This document shows, piece by piece, positions 56,698 through 64,000 of a DNA stretch of 64,000 nucleotides; positions within the stretch are counted from its first letter, which is position 1; each line of letters starts with the position of its first letter. The notes under the pieces are model-generated. The model had not been told where the DNA came from, ran no database searches, and was given only the letters and a program-made list of their open reading frames with translations. The position numbers were made by a program, and so were the translations under genes. The stretch is from DATMER01 sp963844885 (GTDB taxonomy: Bacteria; Acidobacteriota; Thermoanaerobaculia; Multivoradales; UBA5704). Location: the NCBI GenBank assembly GCA_963844885.1, contig CAWJQA010000012.1, positions 1,054,001-1,118,000 of the forward strand. Direction: 5' to 3'.

Positions 56698-57785
56698 CGG
56701 ACTTGCCCGGCATCGCCCGGAGGATGGCCGCCGCGGCGCTGGCGGCCGTGGACCCCGAGCGGCTGGTCCGGGAGAGGTTGAGGGATATCCACTGCGACGC
56801 GGTCCTCGCGGTCGGGAAGGCGGCGGCGGCGCTCGCCCGAGGCGTCCCCGATCCACCCTCCCGCCGCCTCCTGATCCGCCCGCACACCAGCCCGGCACTC
56901 GGCGATCCGGACTGGGAGGAGCTGAGCGGCGGCCATCCTCTCCCGGACCGCCTCAGCCTGGCGGCCGGAGAGCGGCTGCGCGACTGGCTGACGGAGATCG
57001 GTCCGGGCGAGACCCTGCTCGCGCTGATCTCCGGCGGCTCCTCGGCCTGCATTGAGCTGCCGGCGGACGGCCTCTCCCTCGACGAGGTGATCCGGGAGCA
57101 CCGCAGGCTCCTCGGCTCGGGGCTCCCGATCGGCGAGGTCAACGCGGTCCGCAAGCGCCTGTCCGCGCTCAAGGGCGGCGGCGCTCGCCGGCTGGTACGC
57201 GGCCGGGTCGTGGCCCTGCTCCTCTCCGACGTGCCGGGAGACGACCCCGGGACCATCGGCTCCGGGCTGTTCGAAGGGGCCGAGACGATCCTCCTCGGTC
57301 TCCTCGGAAGTGTCCGCACCGCCATGGCCGGCGCCGCGGCCGAGGCGCAGCGCGAGGGTTTCTCCGTCACCGAGGGGGATCTCGAAGGCGAGGCTTCCCG
57401 GGCCGGCCGCGATCTCGTCGCGCGCGGGCGATCTCTGGAAGGCGAGGCGGTCGCGCTGATCCTGGGCGGCGAGACGACCGTCACCCTTTCTCCCGACAGC
57501 GGCCGAGGGGGGCGCAACGGAGAGCTGGCCCTGGCCGCGGCGCGGGACCTGTCCGACGGCGAGGTGGTTCTCGCTCTGGCCACGGACGGAGAGGATGGGA
57601 CCACGGGCACGGCCGGCGCCGTCGTGGACGGCCGCACCTGGAATGCCTGCCCCGATCCGGAGAGGGCCCTGGCCCGGCACGACTCGCTGACGGCGCTCGA
57701 AGCCGTGCCCGGCGCCCTCCTGCGGACCGGGGTTACGGGCACGAACGTGGGCGACCTGGCGCTCTACCTGCGCCGAATGAAGTAG
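56694..57785 (+). CDS. glycerate 2-kinase (MOFRL/GckA family)
   Basis: 363 residues. AVLAVGKAAAALARG, LISGGSSACIELPADGLSLDEV, EVNAVRKRLSALKGGGARRL and LLLSDVPGDDPGTIGSGL define the DUF4147 domain; LILGGETTVTLSPDSGRGGRNGELAL and ATDGEDGTTGTAGAVVD the MOFRL domain. Makes 2-phosphoglycerate from glycerate and ATP. Translationally coupled to the exporter, although no metabolic link is evident. Confidence 0.88.
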   Translation: MTDLPGIARRMAAAALAAVDPERLVRERLRDIHCDAVLAVGKAAAALARGVPDPPSRRLLIRPHTSPALGDPDWEELSGGHPLPDRLSLAAGERLRDWLTEIGPGETLLALISGGSSACIELPADGLSLDEVIREHRRLLGSGLPIGEVNAVRKRLSALKGGGARRLVRGRVVALLLSDVPGDDPGTIGSGLFEGAETILLGLLGSVRTAMAGAAAEAQREGFSVTEGDLEGEASRAGRDLVARGRSLEGEAVALILGGETTVTLSPDSGRGGRNGELALAAARDLSDGEVVLALATDGEDGTTGTAGAVVDGRTWNACPDPERALARHDSLTALEAVPGALLRTGVTGTNVGDLALYLRRMK

Positions 57786-57816
57786 AGTCCCCTCTATACC
57801 GACAAGGAGATCCCCC

Positions 57817-58098
57817 GTGCAGGAGCCCCCGAAGGCACTCGAGGTCAAGATCGGAGACGAAGAGCTGAAGGGACGCTACTCGAACCTTCTGCGGATCGTC
57901 CATACGCGCGAGGAATTCGTCCTCGACTTCATCAACCTGCTGCCGCCGCAGGGCATGGTCACGGCCCGGATCGTGACCAGCCCCGGCCATCTGAAGCGAA
58001 TCATCCGTGCCCTGGCCGCCAACCTGGAGAGATACGAGCAGGTCCACGGGCCGATCCAGGAGGCTCCCGAACCCGATGCCGACAGCGGCGTGAACTGA
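57817..58098 (+). CDS. DUF3467 protein
   Basis: 93 residues from a GTG with AAGGAG upstream. GRYSNLLRIVHTREEFVLDFINLLPPQG and SPGHLKRIIRALAANLERYEQVHG are the whole DUF3467 family pattern. Cytoplasmic, function unknown. Confidence 0.85.
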   Translation: MQEPPKALEVKIGDEELKGRYSNLLRIVHTREEFVLDFINLLPPQGMVTARIVTSPGHLKRIIRALAANLERYEQVHGPIQEAPEPDADSGVN

Positions 58099-58111
58099 CC
58101 CGGCCACCCTT

Positions 58112-58765
58112 ATGGCGCAAGGAGACCCTGCGCGGCGGCGGGCCGGCGGCGCGATCGCCCGGATCGTCCCGATCCTGCTTTCCTGGCTTGCCCTGACCTG
58201 CCAGTCGTCGGGCCGGACCTCCACCGCCGCCGGCCTGGCGGACGGCCCCACGCGCTGGCTCATGCTGCCCGACGAGCTGCGGCAGGTGCAGCGCATACGC
58301 ACCAACCGCGAGGCCGTCGACTGGCTCAAGACCTTCTGGCACCGGCGCGACCCGACGCCCGAGGAGCCCGGCAACGACTTCGCCAAGAGCTTCTACCAGA
58401 GGGTGGAGGCGGCCGACCGCCTCTATTCCGAAGGTGGCGTCCGCGGCAGCCTCACGGCCCGGGGCCGCTCCCTGATCCTGCTCGGCCCGCCTCCGGTCCT
58501 GCGCTACGGCCAGAAGCGGGTGCCGTCCTGGGAACCGGGCCGGCCCGGGGCGAAGCCGGCCATCCAGTCGCGCGACGTGGTCCTGGAATCCTGGGCCTAC
58601 ACGCTGGACGACCTGCCGCCAGCCCTGCGCGCCGAGATCGAGCGGGAGCATCCGGGCCTCCAGGAGGTGCTCCTGGTGTTTCTCGTGGAGCCCGAGCGCA
58701 CCGAGCTGCTGGAGGGGGAGAAATTCCTGGACCTCGCGGTGCGTTCCTCCGTTCTGGACCCGTAG
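58112..58765 (+). CDS. GWxTD-domain lipoprotein
   Basis: 217 residues. Signal with lipobox-like LALTC. WLMLPDELRQVQRIRTNREAVDWLKTFWHRRDPTPEEPGNDF and FYQRVEAADRLYSEGGVRGSLTARGRSLILLGPPP match the GWxTD domain, but the name-giving GWxTD reads GSLTA here. Probably periplasmic; function unknown. Confidence 0.7.
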   Translation: MAQGDPARRRAGGAIARIVPILLSWLALTCQSSGRTSTAAGLADGPTRWLMLPDELRQVQRIRTNREAVDWLKTFWHRRDPTPEEPGNDFAKSFYQRVEAADRLYSEGGVRGSLTARGRSLILLGPPPVLRYGQKRVPSWEPGRPGAKPAIQSRDVVLESWAYTLDDLPPALRAEIEREHPGLQEVLLVFLVEPERTELLEGEKFLDLAVRSSVLDP

Positions 58766-58815
58766 GGGCGGCTGTGCCAGCATACGGGCCATGAGCCGGA
58801 TCGAAAGGAGACCCC

Positions 58816-60474
58816 ATGAAGTGGAAGTTGTTCTGCCTGGCCGGCGTCGCCGCCGCCATGGCTTTGAATACCGGCTGTGCCGGTCCGGCGACAGCCACGG
58901 AGGCCCCCATCGTGTCTGACGTCGCGCTGAGACTCGCGAAGTTCTCTCCGACCCCGCTGGAAGCGGACCTCTCCGCCCTCTCCGCCGAGGACCGCAAGGT
59001 TCTCGGCCTCCTGGTGCAGGCCGCCGGCCAGATGAACGAGATCTTCCTGCGCCAGGCCTGGGCCGGAAACCCGGCTCTGCGCGAGGAGATGAAGTCCTGG
59101 ACCGGCAAGGATGCCGCCCGCGACTACTACAACCTCAACTTCGGCCCCTGGGACCGGCTCGACGCCTTCAAGCCGTTCCTCGGCACGAAGGCCCACCCCG
59201 AAGGCGCCGGCTTCTATCCCGAGGACATGACGAAGCAGGAATTCGAGTCCTGGGTCGAAGAAGCACCCGGCCGACCGCGACGCCTTCCTCTCCGGCACCA
59301 CCGTGATCCGCCGCGACGGCGCCGGCCTTGATGGCCGTCCCCTACTCGCAGGAGTACCGAGAGCAGCTCGAGCCCGCGGCGAAGCTCCTGCGCGAGGCGG
59401 CCGCGGCCACCGGCAACGCGTCGCTCAAGCGCTTCCTCGAGCTGCGCGCCGAGGCCTTCGTGACCGACGACTATTACGAGAGCGACATGGCCTGGATGGA
59501 CCTGGACGCGCCGGTCGAGGTGACCATCGGCCCCTACGAGACCTATGAGGACGGCCTGTTCGGCTACAAGGCCTCGTTCGAGGCGTTCGTGACCGTGAAC
59601 CTGCCGAAGGAGTCGGCCGCGCTCGCGCTCTACAAGGAGCGACCTGCCGTGGCTGGAGACGAACCTGCCGATCCCGGACGAGCGACAAGAACTCCGGGCC
59701 GCGGCTCGGAAAGCCCGATCCGGGTGGTGGACACGTGGTCACCGCGGGCGACACCCTGGCCGGCGTGCAGACCCTGGCCTTCAACCTGCCCAACGACGAG
59801 CGGGTGCGGGAGGCCAAGGGCTCCAAGAAGGTGCTGCTGCGCAACATCATGCGCGCCAAGTACGGCAAGATCCTGATGCCGATCGCCGAGCGGGTGATCG
59901 CCCAGGACCAGATCAGGAACGTCGACTTCGACGCCTACTTCAACGAAGTGCTCCACCACGAGCTGTCCCACGGCCTCGGGCCCGGGCAACATCGTGAAGG
60001 ACGGCAAGAAGACCGAGGTCCGGCTGGAGCTGAAGGATCTGTACTCCACGCTGGAAGAGGCCAAGGCGGACGTGATGGGCGTGTACAACATCCTGGCCCT
60101 GATCGCAGCGCGGCGAGATGCCCGGCGAGCTGCGGGCCACGCTGGAGCCGACCTACGTCGCCGGTCTGTTCCGCTCGGCCCGCTTCGGCGTCCACGAGGC
60201 CCACGGCCAGGGCGTGGTGGCGCAGTTCAACTACCTGATGGAGAAAGGCGCCCTGGCGGTGGACGGGGAGGGCCGCTTCCGCGCGATCTCCGAGAAGTTC
60301 CCCGGCGCGATCCGCGACCTGCTGCACGACATGCTGATGCTCCAGGCCCGCGGCGACTACGAGGGCACCAAGGCGTTCCTGGACAAGTACGGCCAGCCGC
60401 AGCCGAGCCTGCTCAAGGCGATCGACAAGCTGGGTGACGTGCCGGTGGATATCCGGCCGGTGTATAAATATTGA
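58816..60474 (+). CDS. M49-like (dipeptidyl-peptidase III family) metallopeptidase lipoprotein, several frame breaks
   Basis: About 552 residues when joined. Signal with lipobox-like LNTGC. Frame breaks near 59263, 59640, 59730, 59985 and 60110 separate blocks: EMKSWTGKDAARDYYNLNFGPWDRL, FLELRAEAFVTDDYYESDMAWMDL, LAFNLPNDERVREAKGSKKVLLRN, the zinc site HHELSHGLGPG, and the second Glu region LYSTLEEAKADVMGVYNI. The motif is HELSHG rather than the HELLGHG of classical DPP III. Removes dipeptides or acts on small peptides by family analogy. Confidence 0.7.
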
Positions 60475-60522
60475 TCCCGTCCCCCCTCTCCCCGACCCTC
60501 TCCCCCGTGCCGGGGGAGAGGG
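60471..60522 (+). repeat. CCCTCTCCC palindromic repeat, copy 3
   Basis: Starts TTGATCCCGTCCCC, whose TGA is the stop codon of the M49-like gene, and ends in CCCTCTCCCCCG, loop TGC, then the complement (60496-60522). Aligns with copies at 260-310 and 50719-50770. Confidence 0.8.
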
Positions 60523-60538
60523 AGAAAGACGGGGAGCG

Positions 60539-60874
60539 CTACCTCACCCCCAGCAGCTCCACCTCGAAGATCAGCGTGGCGTTCGGCGGGATCACCCCGC
60601 CGGCGCCGCGGGCGCCGTAGCCGAGGCTGGCCGGGATGGTGAGCTTGCGCTTGCCGCCCACCTTCATGCCGGCGACCCCCTGGTCCCAGCCCTGGATCAC
60701 CTGCCCGGCCCCCAGCTTGAACTGGAACGGCTGCTTGCGGTCCAGGCTCGAATCGAACTTCGTGCCGTTTTCCAGCCAGCCGGTGTAGTGGACCGAAACG
60801 GTCTGGCCGGCCTTGGCCTCGTCGCCGGTGCCGGTCTGGAGATCCTCATACTTCAACTGATTACCCTGATCCAT
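60539..60874 (-). CDS. FKBP-type peptidyl-prolyl isomerase, cytoplasmic
   Basis: 111 residues with no signal peptide. VSVHYTGWLENGTKFDSSLDRKQPFQFKLGAGQVIQGWDQGVAGMKVGGKRKLTIPASLGYG is a full FKBP domain with the active-site aromatic residues in place. Speeds proline isomerisation in protein folding. Second gene of a tandem pair. Confidence 0.92.
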   Translation of the reverse strand: MDQGNQLKYEDLQTGTGDEAKAGQTVSVHYTGWLENGTKFDSSLDRKQPFQFKLGAGQVIQGWDQGVAGMKVGGKRKLTIPASLGYGARGAGGVIPPNATLIFEVELLGVR

Positions 60875-60886
60875 CGTTCGCTCCTC

Positions 60887-61345
60887 CTATCGCACACTAA
60901 GCAGCTCGACCTCGAAGACCAGGGTGGCGTTGCCGGGGATCACCCCGCCGCCGGCACCCTGCCTGCCGTAGCCGAGCTCCGGCGGGACGGTCAGCCGGCG
61001 CCGGCCGCCGGCCTTCATGCCGGTGATCCCTTCATGCCATCCCTGGATGACCTCGTCGATCCCGATGCGGAACGTGAAGGGGTGTTCGGGGTCCAGGCTG
61101 GCGTCGAACCTGGTGCCGTCCTCCAGCCAACCGGTGTAAAGCACGTCGACGGTCTTGCCGGGGCCGGCCACGGCCCCGTCGCCGACCTTCTGATCGACGT
61201 AGCGCAGCCCGGAGGCGGTGACCACCTCCCGGCTCACAGCCTCCGGCGGTTTCTGGGCCGGCTGCCGGGCGGCGGACCCACCGGGGTGCGCGAAGATCAG
61301 AACCCCCGCCACCGCCAGCGCGCACGGGGCATGCTTGAAAATCAT
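60887..61345 (-). CDS. FKBP-type peptidyl-prolyl isomerase, exported
   Basis: 152 residues. A signal peptide (ALAVAGVLIFAHPGGSAAR) precedes an FKBP domain (VLYTGWLEDGTRFDASLD, VIQGWHEGITGMKAGGRRRLTVPPELGYG). The periplasmic partner of the next gene, 12 bases away. The two proteins are clear paralogues. Confidence 0.9.
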   Translation of the reverse strand: MIFKHAPCALAVAGVLIFAHPGGSAARQPAQKPPEAVSREVVTASGLRYVDQKVGDGAVAGPGKTVDVLYTGWLEDGTRFDASLDPEHPFTFRIGIDEVIQGWHEGITGMKAGGRRRLTVPPELGYGRQGAGGGVIPGNATLVFEVELLSVR

Positions 61346-61402
61346 GGGACGCTCTCCTCTCCTGCAAGGCAGGATCTGTGAGCGGTGAGGTTGGATTGTA
61401 CG

Positions 61403-62668
61403 TCAACCCGCCGTCCGGACCACCCTCCCCCCCTTGACCACGGCCGCCACCGGGTTGATCCCGAAGTGGTAGGCCAGGTGGAGGAGGTTGGGCGCGTCGA
61501 GCAGCACGAGGTCGGCCCGCTTGCCTGTCTCGACCGAGCCGATCTCGGCTCCCAGCCCCAGGCTGCACGCCGAGTTGAGCGTCGCCGCGGTCAGGCTCTC
61601 CTCGATGGTCAGGCCCAGCTCGAACACCGCCAGCACGAAGACCGCCGGCATCGACTCGGTGAAGCAGGAGCCGGGGTTGCAGTCCGTGGCCAGCGCCACC
61701 GGCACGCCGGCCTCGACCAGGCGCCGGGCCGGCGCGTAGACGTGTTTCATCAGGAAGAAGCTCGTGCCGGGCAGGAGCACCGCCGTCACCCCGGACCGGG
61801 CCAGGGCCTCGATGCCGGCCGGTGACACCGCCATGAGATGATCGGCGGAGAGCGCACCCAGGTCCGCGGCCAGCTCGGCGCCGCCGGAGTCCACGAACTC
61901 GTCGGCGTGCAGCCGCGGCGCCAGCCCGTGCCGCGCTCCGGCCTCCAGCACCCGGCGCGACTCCGCGGCCGAGAACACCCCCTGCTCGCAGAAGACGTCG
62001 CAGAACTTCGCGAGCTTCTGCTCCGCCGCGGCCGGGATGATCTCCTCGCAGATGAGATCCACGTACCGCCCGCGGTCCTGGCCATGCCCGCGATACTCCG
62101 GCGGCACCTCGTGCGCGGCCAGGAGAGTGGGGACGAGATCGACCGCGTGGGCCGCGGAGGCGTCGCGGATCGCCCGGAGCTGCTTGAGCTCGTCGTCCAG
62201 CGTCAGGCCGTAGCCGCTCTTGGCCTCGGCCGTGGTCGTGCCCCAGGTAATCATCTGGTCGAGCCGACGCCGGACGTTCGTGGCCAGCTCCCCCTCGGAC
62301 GCCTTCCGCGTCGCGGTCACAGAGGAAAGGATGCCGCCGCCGGCCGCCGCGATCTCCTGATAGGTCTTGCCGGCCAGCCGCGCCGCGAATTCCTCTTCCC
62401 GGCTGCCTCCCCAGGGGAGGTGGGTGTGGGGATCGACGAAACCGGGGATGAGCGTGCCGCCCTGGCCGTCGAGGCGTTCGGCATCCGGCAGCTCGCCGAA
62501 CGCCGCCCGGCGCTCGTCCGGGGAACCCACGAAGGCGATGCGGCCGTCCCGGCAGAGCACCTCGGCTCCTCGTAGACGGAGGACGCGCCGCTGGTCGGCG
62601 CCGCGCCGCGGGGAGCTTCCTTCGGGGGTGGCGACCTCGGACAGGTTGTGGATCAGGAGATCGGTCAT
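61403..62668 (-). CDS. hutI: imidazolonepropionase
   Basis: 421 residues from ATG 62668 (MTDLLIHNLSEVATP). Metal ligands in PGFVDPHTHLPWGGSREEEF, the HutI block YQEIAAAGGGILSSVTATR, LHADEFVDSGGAELAADLGALSADHL, and ATDCNPGSCFTESMP are all present. Third step of histidine degradation: imidazolonepropionate to formiminoglutamate. No other hut gene is in the window. Confidence 0.93.
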   Translation of the reverse strand: MTDLLIHNLSEVATPEGSSPRRGADQRRVLRLRGAEVLCRDGRIAFVGSPDERRAAFGELPDAERLDGQGGTLIPGFVDPHTHLPWGGSREEEFAARLAGKTYQEIAAAGGGILSSVTATRKASEGELATNVRRRLDQMITWGTTTAEAKSGYGLTLDDELKQLRAIRDASAAHAVDLVPTLLAAHEVPPEYRGHGQDRGRYVDLICEEIIPAAAEQKLAKFCDVFCEQGVFSAAESRRVLEAGARHGLAPRLHADEFVDSGGAELAADLGALSADHLMAVSPAGIEALARSGVTAVLLPGTSFFLMKHVYAPARRLVEAGVPVALATDCNPGSCFTESMPAVFVLAVFELGLTIEESLTAATLNSACSLGLGAEIGSVETGKRADLVLLDAPNLLHLAYHFGINPVAAVVKGGRVVRTAG

Positions 62669-62679
62669 GGGTCCGGATT

Positions 62680-63258
62680 CTAACCGAGCCCGACCCGCGC
62701 CCTTCCCAGCTCCCGCACCTGGCCGCGCAGCCAGGCCTCGACGTCCCCCCATTCGACGGGGACGGCCAGGCGTGGCATGGGCTCGCCTTCGACCAGGGAG
62801 AGATCGGCCAGGCCCTTGAGCGCCTGGAGCGGGAAGTCTCGGACGTGGCCGAACTTGTCCTCCGCCCGCTCCAGCAGCGTGGCGAGCGGCAACGACCGGC
62901 AGAGGAGATAGAGGTCCACGAAGTCCCGCCGGGTGCCGCGGCTGATGATGGCGCCCAGCTTCATGAGCCCCAGGTCCACGGCCGAGATCACGGCCAGCCC
63001 ACCGAGCTCTTCGAAGGGCTCGGCCAGGGGGTAGGGATAATAGTAGAGCTTCACCCCCACGCCGCCTCCGAGACGGACGAAGAGATAGCCGTCGCGCGCC
63101 GTCTCGACCTCCGTGTCCGGGTCGAGATCCAGGAGATCGCCGAGGAGGTCGCGGCGCTCCGGGCTGGTGAGCCGGTTCGTGCCGCTCATGAGGTCCAGGT
63201 CCCGCACCGGACGGTGGCCGGTATAGAGCGCCAGGGCGGCGGAGCCGGCCAGGTACAT
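62680..63258 (-). CDS. AbiEii-type nucleotidyltransferase toxin-like protein
   Basis: 192 residues from the first ATG. YLAGSAALALYTGHRPVRDLDLMS is the nucleotidyltransferase motif; later VDLGLMKLGAIISRGTRRDFVDLYLL is the AbiEii KxxAxxxRxxxRDxxDLy-type block. Family-like sequence (LTIQHPESLSPRAQELAAKL) continues in frame upstream to a CTG at 63340-63342 that overlaps the previous stop (CTGA), so translation may begin there. Likely toxin of a pair with the next gene. Confidence 0.7.
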   Translation of the reverse strand: MYLAGSAALALYTGHRPVRDLDLMSGTNRLTSPERRDLLGDLLDLDPDTEVETARDGYLFVRLGGGVGVKLYYYPYPLAEPFEELGGLAVISAVDLGLMKLGAIISRGTRRDFVDLYLLCRSLPLATLLERAEDKFGHVRDFPLQALKGLADLSLVEGEPMPRLAVPVEWGDVEAWLRGQVRELGRARVGLG

Positions 63259-63338
63259 CTCGTCGGCCCAGGGCCGGCCGGCGAGCTTCGCCGCCAGCTC
63301 CTGCGCACGGGGGGAGAGGGATTCGGGGTGCTGAATCG

Positions 63339-63620
63339 TCAGAGTGGCCAGAGCGCTCTCCCGGAGGGTGCTCCCTCGCCGGCCTCGCGGCCCAGCACCA
63401 CCTCCCAGAACAGCCGGCTGCGCACCGAGAGCTGGCGTCCGCCGCGGGCCTCCAGCCAGAGGGCCAGCTCGGCCTCCGGGAAGATCCGGCAGAGCCAGGC
63501 GAGGTCGTGGCTGTCGCCGTCTTCCAGCAGGCGGCCGATCAGGAAGGGAGATGCCTCCAGCTCCGCCTCGGAGTAACCGGGGAACAGGCGGCGGGTCTCT
63601 TCCGGCAGATCCACTCTCAC
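63339..63620 (-). CDS. small partner protein of the AbiEii-like toxin
   Basis: 93 residues from a GTG overlapping the DivIVA stop (GTGA). FPGYSEAELEASPFLIGRLLEDGDSHDLAWLCRIFPEAELALWLEARGGRQLSVRSRLFWEVVL is the pattern of short proteins encoded just before AbiEii-like nucleotidyltransferases, presumed antitoxins. Confidence 0.6.
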   Translation of the reverse strand: MRVDLPEETRRLFPGYSEAELEASPFLIGRLLEDGDSHDLAWLCRIFPEAELALWLEARGGRQLSVRSRLFWEVVLGREAGEGAPSGRALWPL

Positions 63621-64000
63621 GCTTCCTTGGCCAGTTCCTTCTTCCGGCGCGGCAGGGTGTGGAAGGTGGCGGTGCTCCGCTCCTCCTCCATCTCCGCCTC
63701 CAGGATGCGCTGGAAGAGGTCGAGCGTGTTCTTGAACTTGAGCTGCAGCTCCCGGCGCTCGGTGCGCAGCTCGGTGATCTTCCCCTCGATGCGGGCGGAC
63801 TGCTCGATGGCCTGCTGCACGATCTTGTCGGCCATCAGCTCGGCCTCCTTGACCATCAGCTCGGCCTCGCGGCGGGCGTTGGCCGTGATCTCGTCCGACA
63901 CCTTCTGGGCGCGCAGGAGCGTCTGCTGGAGCTGATGCTCACGCTGCATCGTCTCCTCCAGACGCTGACGGTAGTAGCGGTTCTCCCGCTCCAGCTTCTC
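63617..64000 (-). CDS. DivIVA-domain protein, N-terminus outside window
   Basis: 127 residues to the window edge. A continuous coiled coil (NRYYRQRLEETMQREHQLQQTLLRAQKVSDEITANARREAELMVKEAELMADKI) has the DivIVA C-terminal pattern; the membrane-binding N-terminus lies beyond 64000. DivIVA proteins mark curved membrane for division or growth. It overlaps the toxin-partner gene by 4 bases. Confidence 0.75.
   Translation of the reverse strand, partial: EKLERENRYYRQRLEETMQREHQLQQTLLRAQKVSDEITANARREAELMVKEAELMADKIVQQAIEQSARIEGKITELRTERRELQLKFKNTLDLFQRILEAEMEEERSTATFHTLPRRKKELAKEA

Overview
The window is 64 kb of GC-rich DNA from a diderm bacterium. It encodes lipoproteins, an outer-membrane beta-barrel, HslUV, TrmFO, a type II secretion/pilus ATPase, GWxTD, matrixin and M49-like proteins, a mixed-substrate phosphofructokinase and a class D sortase. 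I infer a member of the Acidobacteriota, perhaps near Thermoanaerobaculia, from this gene mix; no rRNA or tRNA gene is present to test it.

Layout. 1-6.4 kb is accessory: a vanadium haloperoxidase-like enzyme, a truncated Rpn nuclease, a 20-21 bp repeat array, two lower-GC units bounded by attC-like hairpins, a DHFR-family gene and toxin-antitoxin debris. 6.5-8.7 kb holds a membrane protein, a RusA + PD-(D/E)XK nuclease pair and a fragment of a lost paralogue. 8.8-17.6 kb is a dense forward housekeeping run, much of it with 4-nt stop/start overlaps: trmFO, xerC, PH-like protein, hslV, hslU, lipoprotein, dapF, glycosyltransferase, tyrS. 17.7-18.5 kb is a TetR regulator. 18.6-29.5 kb is a minus-strand maltodextrin locus: surface alpha-amylase, MalK, MalE, a MalF with a sensor-like N-terminal extension, MalG, two glucodextranase-C-type secreted proteins and a beta-barrel. 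29.7-34.7 kb carries a membrane protein, two tandem GAPDH genes and pfk. 34.7-38.5 kb is a Gabija-like defence pair. 38.6-39.3 kb is a second 21 bp repeat array that can encode a leucine-heptad coiled coil. 39.4-54.3 kb has a CBS-like enzyme, SrkA, GspE/PilB, a matrixin with a secreted partner, EttA, a sortase with its LPNTA substrate, an NYN-domain protein, an HD protein, VapBC and a YfhO-like membrane protein. 54.4-64 kb has a 41 bp palindromic repeat array, a Wzm/Wzt-type ABC exporter, glycerate kinase, DUF3467, GWxTD, an M49-like metallopeptidase, two FKBPs, HutI, an AbiEii-type pair and DivIVA.

How the genes fit together: the amylase, beta-barrel, glucodextranase-C proteins and MalEFGK form a starch/maltodextrin uptake route, and GAPDH/PFK continue into glycolysis. 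Several conserved genes (hslU, the beta-barrel, malF/G, the CBS-like gene, srkA, the M49-like gene, gajA/B) are broken by single-base frame changes. Because these include normally essential or highly conserved genes, I read most breaks as consensus errors. Affected genes are annotated over their whole reconstructed span.
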